DNA of 64,000 nt, taken from contig JAMWFC010000090.1 in the NCBI GenBank assembly GCA_027475525.1, positions 1,054,001-1,118,000 on the forward strand, in the 5' to 3' direction. The notes beneath the pieces are model-generated. The model was not told where the DNA came from and did not search any database. It saw nothing but the letters and a program-made list of their open reading frames with translations. Position numbers and translations under genes: made by a program. The DNA comes from Macrolepiota albuminosa (Eukaryota; Basidiomycota; Agaricomycetes; Agaricales; Agaricaceae). Numbering within the stretch: the stretch's first letter is position 1; each line of letters starts with the position of its first letter. Positions 34,224 to 43,813 of this stretch are shown piece by piece.

Positions 34224-35230
34224 ATATGTCATGACCTCATCATTGATCTAGATAGAGATGGATTCCCAATATTACCAGCAGATCCAGGACCAAATATATT
34301 TCAAACTTGGGCAGAATTGGAAATGCTTGTCCTGGACTATTTAAATACTTGTTACAGTAAATTCTAGTTTTCTCCACCTTTGCTCATCATCTGATCACTC
34401 CATCAAAAATTGTGTCTGGTTACTGGTATGAATCTGCTCCTTACAAGGCAGTGAGGACCAATGATCAGCAATTCATACATTCAAGGTATCTTCCAGAGGG
34501 TCTGATATTCCAAGATTCCTATAATCTTGGTCGGCCTGAGCTATTGCATCTGCTAAACTTCTGAAGAGACTGTCAAGGACAGTATGGATCTGGTGACACC
34601 TTCTGCTAAATGGTTTATCTCAACTGTCACAAGCAGCCAGTAGCTGCTGAGTATGGCACCCAAGCTGATCATGAAAAAAATGTGGCAGCAGCAGCAGCAC
34701 ATAAGGCTACACGCAAAAATGGAGGGAAAAATCAGAAACAAAGGCCAACACCATCAGCAGTAGTCGATGGCAATAGTAGGACTATTGCTAATGATAGAGC
34801 CACTGATGGCAGATCTGCTTTAGTCACCGGATCTGCAGCCAAGTTGGAGTGGCAACTGGGGCCTACACTTCCCCTAGTCACCTAGCATACCACACACACC
34901 ACTGCCTGACTTACAGGAGGAACCCCCTGTCTTGTGCTCACCGCACACTCCACAGCCTCAGCACCACAACAAATCCACAGTTCACAACAAATCCCGACCA
35001 AATATATCAGCTTCCGCTCACAATGAGTCTGCTCTCAATGAATCTGTTCATGACAAGTGTGGTGATGATACAGCAGTGGTAGATGCCACTACCATCCATC
35101 TCTTACAACAAAGAGGATGGAGCCATCCAGACTCTCCAATTAATAGCCCTAGTGATGGTTCCCCTAGATATAGAGTGTCAAAAAGAGTGCTCGACATTCT
35201 TCAAGATGAGGACAATGACCAATTTGAAGG

Positions 35231-35384
35231 TGAGAGAAGGCCAGCATTACAAAACCAAAAGAAGCACAAGGCATTGCCTAACCAATTGTCAACAAATTCC
35301 AAGCAACTGAGAGAAGGCCAGCATTACAAAACCAAAAGAAGCACAAGGCATTGCCTAACCAATTGTCAACAAATTCCAAGCAAC
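35231..35384. repeat. 77-bp exact tandem duplication 15
   Basis: Copies 35231-35307 and 35308-35384, near the end of the same ORF. Confidence 0.95.
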
Positions 35385-35564
35385 CCCGCAAGTCTCAAGC
35401 ACAAATGCTACAGGAAGATGCAGCTCGATACATTGATATGTCTACACCAGCAAAAAGGAGTAGCAGCCGCACTAAGGTTATTTGACCAGTCCGCCATTAT
35501 TGATGTGGGGAAGGGGGAAATGTTACATTACATTTTTGTAAACTATAGTGTTACAAAAATATAG

Positions 35565-35839
35565 CAATGTCTATCATAACAAAAAAAAAATTGTACAATA
35601 AGAAACCGTCCATCTTAAACTATCCATCTTCACTTGGAAAAAGAAGCCAAGAATAGTAAAGAGGAATAATAGCACAAGAAACTGACTAGTGGCACTGAAA
35701 CAGGCATCTAAAAAGGAAAAATAGAATAACAAATATGTTATTGATGCTGAAAAGCCTGGAACAAATGTGTGTATTACAATGTTCTTAAATGAGCTGAATC
35801 AGCTCAAAGATTATTTATGTTGCCTATGCAGATGCTAGC
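35565..35839. other. AT-rich segment with short inverted repeat
   Basis: The stretch gttacattacatttttgtaa followed by tgttacaaaaatata (about 35522-35563) forms imperfect inverted repeats just after the ORF. It could be an element terminus, but no matching second end was found. Confidence 0.35.
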
Positions 35840-37362
35840 CTACCAGTGCAGTATTTCATGGTCATGTATCTTCTGTTGCCTTCTGTCTCTCAGTAAGCCA
35901 ACTAGATGATTGGGTCCGTTGCATCGGCAGCTGACTACTTTGGGAGTTGCTGCAAGCCCATCCCCTTGGGCCAGGGAGAGGGTCCTCAGCAGGGACTGGC
36001 GGAGGGACGGAAGATGGTTGAGGGGGTGACAGAGATGTTCATGCAGGAGATGTCTCTGAGGATGTTTGTTGAAGCAGGGATGGAGCGACGGTGAGAGCAG
36101 ATAAGTCAGTGGCATGATGGGATTGGTCAGTGGCGAGAGCAGAGGTGTCACCAGTGGGAACGGATACATCAGTAGTGGCAGGGAATTGGTTAGCAGTAGG
36201 GTGAGGAGTGGTTTCTTCCTCTTCAACAATGGGTCCAAGTCCACTGTACTCTGTTGGATGCACTGCCACATCATCCTGAGCTGACAAACTGGAGGGACAG
36301 GTGGAGATGTGAAATCAACTCTGCAAAGTGTCAACCATACTCCAAATATAGCAGATCTGCTCTTCCATCTGACAGATCCATCCATTGTAGGATGCAAGCA
36401 TCTCACCCGCAAGAGAAACATTGGTTTGCAGAGTTTCTATGTGTCTACCAAGCATGTCGACCTGAGTCTGGTAGCGATGGAAAAAGTCCTCAATATGTGG
36501 TAACTAGCTCTCCTCAGCCATGACAAATCCGTCCCGCACCTGCTCCTCAACATTTTGCAATGCTTCCTGGAACCCATTCTTTATCCTGTCCAAACGGCTC
36601 TCCACCCCTGCCATCACACCAGCCACAATATCCTCACTGTGACTTGACTCCATTGCCCGCTCCTTGCCCTTTCCCTTGACCAGAAGAGGATTTGCTGAGC
36701 AGTTGGAGGTTGACGTTTGGGATGGATAGACGGACGGTTTTGATGGTCCTGTAATTAGACTGGCTGGTTCATCTGCTAACTATTGGTTAGCTATTTGAGC
36801 AGGAAAAGAGTTTCATACTGTCATCACTCTCAATAATCGTCACTGACTTCTTTCTCAGTGGTTTTTTCCTCTTTCTCTTGTTGCCGGGCTTGATGGTTTT
36901 CTTGACAATTGTCAGGCTACATGTTCGTTTGCAAATGAGCCAGCAGGGATTGCATGTGGTGCCACCCTTTGTCCTGACACACTGTAGCTGCTTACTTGTG
37001 CAATATTGGCAAGGGAGGTTGATGTGCTGACCCTCACAATGAGGTGCTGTCCTCAGATACCTGTCCAACAGCATCTCTTCAGTAATTTCCCCCTTCAGTA
37101 TCTTGCCCTCTTGTTCTTCCTCTTCATCTTCCTCTTCATCCTTGTCCTCATCCTCATCCTCCTGCTCCTTCTGTCAATGATAGGTACCAGGAGGACGTTG
37201 ACCAATATAGGTCACCCGTTTTGGCTTTTTGGGATTTGGTGACAGACCAGACAAATCTCCTGCCACTGGAGGACTTGGTCGTTTTCTCTTCTTCAGAATT
37301 GGTGATATGATGCTGTACCAGCAGTCAGGGACACAACATGCACCAGAAGTCAAAATAAACAT
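35840..37362 (-). pseudogene. Decayed ORF with a Cys-rich cluster
   Basis: The minus-strand frame begins about 37362 with a basic segment (LKKRKRPSPP, PNPKKPKRVTYIGQRPPG), then a Glu/Asp-rich run, then a Cys cluster (CQYCTSKQLQCV and CNPCWLICKRTC, about 37010-36910). A basic nuclear-localisation-like segment (KRKRKKPLRKK) follows, and a degenerate C-terminal part. The Cys spacing recalls a small zinc cluster such as those in fungal DNA-binding proteins. It contains several stops, so it is a relic. Similar proteins are dispersed in mushroom genomes; I infer association with KDZ elements only from position. Confidence 0.45.
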
Positions 37363-38179
37363 TTAATTATGGGCTGAAAACTGTAAGCCTCCTGATAGCA
37401 GTCTCAACAAATTATATCTCCAAAAACACCCCAATAAATATACAGACAGTACAGAACAAAGGGCAGGGACCAGCTCAAGCTATCAACTCAACAATAGTCC
37501 AACCACTGTTATGGGGAGGGGAAGCATGGGAGCTGGCAGAGGTGACAAAAGGGGATCAAATTGTGATGATCTAGATCAAGATCTGATCTGACAATGCCCA
37601 ATTTGATATGACTGAAAGGGGAAAGGGAAAGAAGCATGGAGGGATGTCAAAAGAGATGAATAGAATGGTGGCACATGCATTGAATGGAGGAAGGGAGGGA
37701 TGAATGGAATGGTGGCACTGAAACATGCATCACCAAAATGGAAAATGGAACAACAAATTAGGTCAGGAATGCTGGGAGGTCAAGAGCAAAAAGTCATGTG
37801 ATCTGGTGGTCTGTGCACTGGAAAATTAGTATAAATAGTCCAAGTAGAGTAGAGAATAACCAGGCAATTGATAGGCAAAGGCTCAGTGGTTCCCAGGGAG
37901 TGAATCACCTAGGCTAGAGTTTATTGAACACCTCTTATTGGAAGTCTATTGGTAGACAAAGGCTCGGTGGTTCCCAGGGAGTAAACTACTTAGACTGGAG
38001 TTTATTGAGAACCTTCTTCTGCCCATCAGGATATTTGATATTCTGTGAAGCACCCAATACATCAAGTTTTTATCATCAAGCACCAGTGTGGATTAGAGGT
38101 CACTTTCTAAGACTTCAAGAAAGCCCCAGAACTATCAGTACTACTTGCAACCAAGTACTACATTGGTAACGGACCAGAC
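37363..38179. other. No gene recognised; near-repeats present
   Basis: Two related segments at about 37875-37950 and 37952-38020 share aggcaaaggctcagtgg and ttcccagggagt, an imperfect 75-80 bp direct repeat. Unlike the exact 77-bp duplications, its copies are diverged. Confidence 0.45.
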
Positions 38180-38934
38180 TGTCAGGTTCCGCTGAATTGG
38201 GGGCTTTCCAGGAAAGCAACGCCCTTACAAGACAGACGTGATCTATGGATACTTGGGTGTCTGGGACTCCAGGACTAGAACTCCAGGGTTCAAGGCATGG
38301 ACAGGGAGTTCTCCTGAGGAAGGAGACTTGACCCGGGGGTTTTAGGGTTAGAGGCTGTGAGTTGGGTAGGGGTCGAGTCGAGAACTAGGGGTTTTAAAAC
38401 AAGACCAGGTTAATAAATTGTGAGTCGCAAAGTGCATACCAAACTCAGAGCATGTGGTTATTCAAGCGTGCCAGTCAAAGCGTGCCAGTCAGCACATACC
38501 AGTCAAGCAAAGGGCATGCAACAATTTAAGTTAATATCAAGACTAGCAAAATACAATGGAGAGCTATGCTATAAGTACTATAGGGCTGGGTCCAGATTCC
38601 TAGGATCCTGGGGTGTCTGGGTCAAGTTCTGGGAGGCATTAAGTAATGGAAGGAGACTGTATACCATGATTATGCGTGTGAGGTGCGCAATCAATTGGCA
38701 TGGAGGGAGTCATGATGCGTGATGTGTGATGTCCAGAAGGGAGTAGTGTGATCTGATTGTTGATGCAGTTTGATGGTGGTGAGTTCTGGGGTCTGTGATG
38801 CAGAGCTGTCGGGGATGCTGGGTGATGGCAGTCCTTGATGTGTATGATGGCAGCATCGGCGGTCATGATGGCAGGAGCGCATTTGTGAGGCTGGAGGGAG
38901 GTCCCAGATAGGGTTTCAGAGAAGGGTCATGACA
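38180..38934. repeat. Solo LTR of the gypsy-1 family
   Basis: 755 bp starting TGTCAGGTTCCGCTGAATTG and ending GGGTCATGACA. It is collinear with the LTR at 4421-5325 and flanked by the 5-bp target duplication cagac (38175-38179 and 38935-38939). No internal element sequence remains, so it arose by LTR-LTR recombination. It is clearly more AT-rich than the gypsy-1 LTR, with many C-to-T and G-to-A differences, especially at CpG. Confidence 0.93.
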
Positions 38935-38939
38935 CAGAC

Positions 38940-39400
38940 AAATCTCCTGCTGCCGGCCTATGACCTATCCAGTCTTCTTGTGCCAGTGCTGTCGACAGAC
39001 CAGCCTTGGTCAATGGATCAGGTTGTTCTTTGCCCCCACTTGGTTCTTCCCTCCTTCCGCTCCTCTGGATCCAGTTCTTCGCAGCATTCTTCAACCGCCT
39101 GTTATATCCTTGTCAGAAAGCTTGCTCTGGAATAGTGGGATAACTTCATTGATGAAACTTTTCCTGGCATCAAGGAGGAGTTTCTTGTCATCCTTGACGT
39201 CCCTAACCATCAACTACATATCAATCTACAGGATAACTATTAATGCATGTCTATTAGGCAGGAGTGCTTGCATCTTACCAGGTCCTTCTGCTATGCTTTG
39301 AGTTGACGCAGGTCTCCTCTGAGAGCAAGGTATAATACTTGAATATCCATATCAACAACCTGTTGGTGGAGTTCTTCATTAGACATAGCAGATGGAGAAT
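38940..39400. other. Repeat fragment interrupted by the solo LTR
   Basis: The sequence aaatctcctgctgccgg after the LTR resembles aaatctcctgccactgg at 37253, part of the Cys-cluster ORF. The LTR probably landed in another copy of the same repeat. No intact frame. Confidence 0.4.
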
Positions 39401-39414
39401 TAAAAAAATGGACA

Positions 39415-39568
39415 AGAACTTTACACGAAGCAAGTTCTAAAAATAGATATCATGTGACCCTGTTTAAATTACAAAAGAAGTTTGATTTATTAGAACTTTA
39501 CACGAAGCAAGTTCTAAAAATAGATATCATGTGACCCTGTTTAAATTACAAAAGAAGTTTGATTTATT
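39415..39568. repeat. 77-bp exact tandem duplication 16
   Basis: Copies 39415-39491 and 39492-39568, just left of the SINE-like repeats. Confidence 0.95.
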
Positions 39569-39639
39569 GCTTGACAAATCTTACTTTGTTTATCTTACAG
39601 TTTAGTAAATAACAATTAGGTAAGCAGGTCAAAAATTGC

Positions 39640-40260
39640 AAACATTTTAATGTTTATTGCATTAAGCAGGAGTCGAACCCACCTACTGCAATACACAATG
39701 AACACCAATGAATAATATTCCAATAAACCATTGATGCTTACTGTACACTGCTATAGTCTAAATAGATATCATGTAACCCTGTTTAAATTAGGACCTTACT
39801 TTGTTTATCATACTGTGTAGTAAATAACAATTAGCTAAGCAGGGCCAAAATTCTAAACAGTTTGAAATAAATGCACTAGTAAAAATCGAACCCACCTACT
39901 GCAAGACATAATAAAGACCAATAGATAATATTCTACTAGACCACCAATGCTTACTGTATACTGCTATGATGTAAATAAACATCAGTCTAATATTCTGTGT
40001 GTGGTCAAAAATTCTTAAGTTCAATGTCAATGCACTAGGGGGAGTCGAACCCACCTATTGCAAGATACAAAGAATACCAATTGGAAATATTCCACTACAC
40101 CACAGACGCTTTGTGTATAATGCTATGGTGTCAATCAATATCAGTCTAATATTTCGCTACACCCCATGGTTTTCCTCTTTCCTGTATACTTCTATGGTGT
40201 AAATAAATATCAGTCTAATATTGTCAATTCAATACAGATGCACTAGTTGCAGTAAATTCT
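39640..40260 (-). repeat. tRNA-derived SINE-like repeats, three copies in tandem
   Basis: Three segments (39659-39737, 39872-39950, 40031-40109) read on the minus strand like a decayed tRNA. A 5' part such as GCATTGGTGGTCTAGTAG gives an A-box-like motif, and GGTGGGTTCGA(C/T)TCC gives a B-box. Each is followed by a shared non-tRNA tail with atatcagtctaatatt and tgctatg(g)tgtaaata. The tRNA part is closest by eye to tRNA-Gly, with no proper anticodon stem, so it is not a functional tRNA. Confidence 0.6.
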
Positions 40261-40326
40261 CTATCTGTTCAAATTCTGTATAGGTCCATTTGTGCACTAC
40301 ATGAACACCGTCCTGACTTGTAGTAA

Positions 40327-40408
40327 GCGCCTGTGGTACAATGGAATATTCATAAATTGATATTTCATATTGTGCACAAGAGGTGGGTTTAACTTCCACT
40401 AGTTCACA
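40327..40408 (+). repeat. SINE-like tRNA-derived copy, plus strand
   Basis: GCGCCTGTGGTACAATGG and, 45 bp later, GGTGGGTTTAACTTCC match the A-box and B-box arrangement of the neighbouring minus-strand copies. Confidence 0.5.
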
Positions 40409-40781
40409 TTATATAATAGCAGCAGGCCACTGACGTCCGCTAGCATCATGAATTTGATCCATTGAAAACTCCAGAGATTTCTGCAGTGGCATAAGATGGA
40501 TGAATTTGTGCATGTGTTTATTTCAGTGCATGTGACAAGTTGATGATGCACTGTGGCTGACTACCTTTGTGCTGGTCTTTGTAAAAAAGGTAGCCAGCCC
40601 TGGTGTATCGTCACTTGTCATGTGTACTGGAATGATCTCATGTGCAAACTCCTCTATCCTATTCTGCTTCAGTAATTTCTAGAGTTTTGGTCAGATCAAC
40701 TACCACAGGCGCTTACTACAGGTCAGTACAATGTACATATAGAGCAAAAATGCACCTGTATAAAAGCACACCATTAGACCC

Positions 40782-40874
40782 CATTAAGGTGGAGTAGGAG
40801 GAGCAGAACCCACCACTATACACAATATTGAATCTCAATAAACAAATATTCTACTGAACTACTGGGATTGGTTG
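40782..40874 (-). repeat. SINE-like tRNA-derived copy, minus strand
   Basis: The same layout (ggagcagaacccacc ... attctactgaactactgg), read on the minus strand, with more divergence than the three tandem copies. Confidence 0.45.
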
Positions 40875-41515
40875 CACCGCTGATGTCAGCTGGCTCACAT
40901 GCCGACATCAGCTACCATCTGCTGGCATGCCAGCGGACAGCAGACACTCACGCACTCTCTTCTGCCCTTCCTCCTCTTTCTCCCCAGTGCTATCCTCTCC
41001 ACTCTCCACACTACCTCACATGCCACCCCTGTCCACCATATGCACCCCGCTTCCCTCCTCCCCCCTGACCTGATGTCCGACGTCTGCTACATCTGCTGGC
41101 ATACCAGTGGACACCCACGCTCCTCCCCTTCTCCCTTCCCCCTCTTTCTCCCTATCCCCATCCCTCTTCTGCCACCCCCCATGGTCTCCAAGATGCCATC
41201 CCATGCGGCGGATGCCCACACACCCCATTTCCTTCTCTCCTACCCTGATGCTGGATGATGCCGGGGGTTGCTGATGGATTCCTGTAGATGCTGACAGATA
41301 CCAGCAGATATTCAGCGGATGCCAACAGATGCCAACAAACTCCAACAGATGCCAGCTGATGGCTGCTGATGCCAACGCCCCTTTCAAGCTACAAAAACTC
41401 TTTTGGGGGGTATGCCACCCCACTTCCACCTCAAAAAATCCATACAGAAACCTGTGGAAACATAGGTGGGTGTCTGTTCATTGTGTTATCCAACCTTTAA
41501 ATCTATCTGTTAGTA
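40875..41515. other. Low-complexity CTG/CCA-rich stretch
   Basis: Dominated by variants of tgctggcat and gatgccaacagatgcc, with a C/T-rich block around 40960-41180. Open frames here look compositional rather than coding. Confidence 0.45.
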
Positions 41516-41517
41516 AC

Positions 41518-41600
41518 GGACCCGTAGTGCAATGGTTAAATGTGCGTTCCATTGCTGGAGGCTTTTCCAAGGCTGGGGATTTGATTCCCCCCCACAGGCA
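41518..41600 (+). repeat. Second type of tRNA-like repeat head
   Basis: TAGTGCAATGGTTAAATG resembles an A-box and GGGGATTTGATTCCCC a B-box, about 45 bp apart. Sequence after it (41600-42000) repeats cctgcataggcctg and tgctggt motifs. It is probably another SINE; it folds poorly as a tRNA. Confidence 0.45.
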
Positions 41601-43431
41601 TATGGCAGGCAAGACGAGTTACCCTTTTCTTTGGTCCAACCAGCCTCTGTGGACCTGCATAGGCCTCTGTGGATGTCTGCTGGTGCCCTGTGCAGGCCTG
41701 CATGGGCCCACATAAATTTGAGTCCATCGACATACATCTGCGTGGATTTCTGCTGGTGGCTTGCATAGGCCTGCATAGGTCTGTAGGGCCTTTTCATGGA
41801 TATACACTGGCATCGGAGGTGGGAAAAGGAGGGAAGGGGAGGTGCGCAGCCTTGAGTTATTGCAGGGAGGAAGGGAGAGGGGAAGGAAGTGGGGAACTTC
41901 GAGGAGGGTTTATTAATATCATGATGTCCGCCAATGGAGGAGGTTTTCACTCATGGGCTGATGCCTGCTGGCAGCTGCTGATGCACATTGACGTCCACTA
42001 GTGTCTGCTGGCATCTGCTGAGCCTGCATGCGCATGTGTGTGCCTACCTTTTATGGCTCTGTATTCTACGGCACTGTGGAGACTGCTCTGCTCCAGTGTA
42101 GCAGAGTCCGCTGGACACATATGGTATGGCACAAAGTGAGCTCCTGTACAACATATGACATGTACCATTGTGATGCCCTACCCTGGGACATCCCACTGAA
42201 ATTGAAATCAGATGCCTTTGCAGCACTTAAAGCATTGGAAAAGGCTCAAGAACTAAAGACAGGTATGAAGGTTGGGATCTATTACATGAGTCATGACAGC
42301 AAACTCAAGAGCCATTAAATGGAAGCTTGAATTGCATCAACCAGAATGAGCCACAAATTCACAGTGCCCTACACATCTGAACATATAGGTCAGGTAGAGC
42401 AAATGCACAGGACACTCCAAGGAAAAGCCAGGACCATGAGGTTAGTGGCTAAATGCCTAGACTCACTATAGAATAAATTTTATTTAACAGCCATGCACCT
42501 GCATGCTAAAACTATGACAAAGTCATTAAATGGCAAGACACCATTCAAATTGTGGCATGAACAAGCCCCCAATTTCTCCTATATGCACAAGATTGGATGT
42601 AGAGCATTTATCCTCATCCAAGGACAACACAACTCAAAAATCAATGCATGGGGAATTAAATGTATTCTTATGGGATATGCACAAAATTTGAAGGCTTACA
42701 GATGCTACAATCCTAGAACTCAAAAAATCTAGGAATCTTATCATGTTCAATTTCTAGAACATCATGACAGTCATCCAATTCCTGCACTGATTACTGAGAC
42801 AATGCTCACAGCACCTAAGATGCCCACAGTGACAGAGGAACCAACAACAATCACCAAGATCAAAGATGTATCAAGAGACTTGCCATTCATGATGGATGAT
42901 AACAAAAACACTCAACAAGTGCCCCTAGATGTCAATCCACATAATCCCATTCTGTCAGATGTATTTGCACCAGTTCTTCTCAGATGCTCTGACTATGCTT
43001 GAGTGCCAAATACTAAGGCCAGCCTAGACAACCCACCTGTTACTCATCTTCAAATAGCTGTTTAAGAGTCCCATGCAGCTGCTGACAGGCTCAGAGCTGC
43101 CCAAGCAGAGAGACACCAGGCAGCAGACCCACTACAGAAGATCCTACATGCTCTCCTGAAACAACCAATGCTGAAGAAGAGAAACAATGACAACGTACTG
43201 GACATAGCCAATATAGCATCAGCTGAAAACATACATAGAACACCTACTGGCCATAACCAAGTCTCTGGAAGACCCAACATTCATTAACATAGAAGATGAG
43301 CCCCATACATGGAAGGAAGCAATGGAATCACCATATGCCAAGGAATGGAAAGTCAGATACTGTGACAAATTACAATCTCTGAAGAACATGGGTGTGTACA
43401 AGCTCATTCCCAGAAATGAAGTACCTGCAGG

Positions 43432-43789
43432 TGTAGTGTAAGACAATAGTCAGACCTCAGAGTCTTTACACAGTGAGTAAAGGCAGCTGATATTAACCTG
43501 TAGTGTAAGACAATAGTCAGACTACAGGTATAAGTGAGTAAATAGTCAATGGTGTAAGTAATGAACGGTGGCTCACCCTCAGAGTCTTTACACAGTGAGT
43601 AAAGTCAGCTGAGGGTGTTCGGCCAATGATCTGTATATTTTGTAGACAAAAATAAAGTTTGCCAAAGTGTCACAAATACCTCGAGCAGGTGGGTGCGCCG
43701 ACGCGAGGTGGTGTTTGATGAAAAATAATAAAAGTAAAAATAAAAATAAAATAGGAATCGTACTTCAGGCTGTGGCATCTCCTCTAACA
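43432..43789 (-). repeat. 3' LTR of the nested copia
   Basis: 358 bp. It contains internal repeated blocks (gtgtaagacaatagtcag twice, tctttacacagtgagtaaag twice). Confidence 0.92.
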
Positions 43790-43813
43790 CTCCCCCAGAT
43801 GCCCAGACCAATC

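Larger units (their letters stand above)
33161..35564 (+). pseudogene. Decayed uncharacterised ORF, divergent partner of the KDZ relic
   Basis: The start is the ATG at 33161 (MSALLQLPGPIFLPKKRR). Recognisable blocks are FTVEEKSIFELYKELYRSST, WGLDAFAQYNVAVKNVMH, VLRFREMGMLSWTAV and FPDLVSDLNKKIMDYMSALL, then a Ser/Pro/Asn-rich tail. I recall multicopy uncharacterised mushroom proteins with this layout (PGPxFxPKKR, then STTxQ) close to KDZ elements, but know no function. The frame is interrupted by several stops and small shifts and by 77-bp duplications at 34070 and 35231. It is divergent from the KDZ transposase relic, about 250 bp away. Confidence 0.5.

Noticed and set aside
39659..40109. 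Functional tRNA-Gly genes
   Set aside because: A- and B-box-like motifs are present, but the acceptor and anticodon stems do not pair and the copies differ at many positions.
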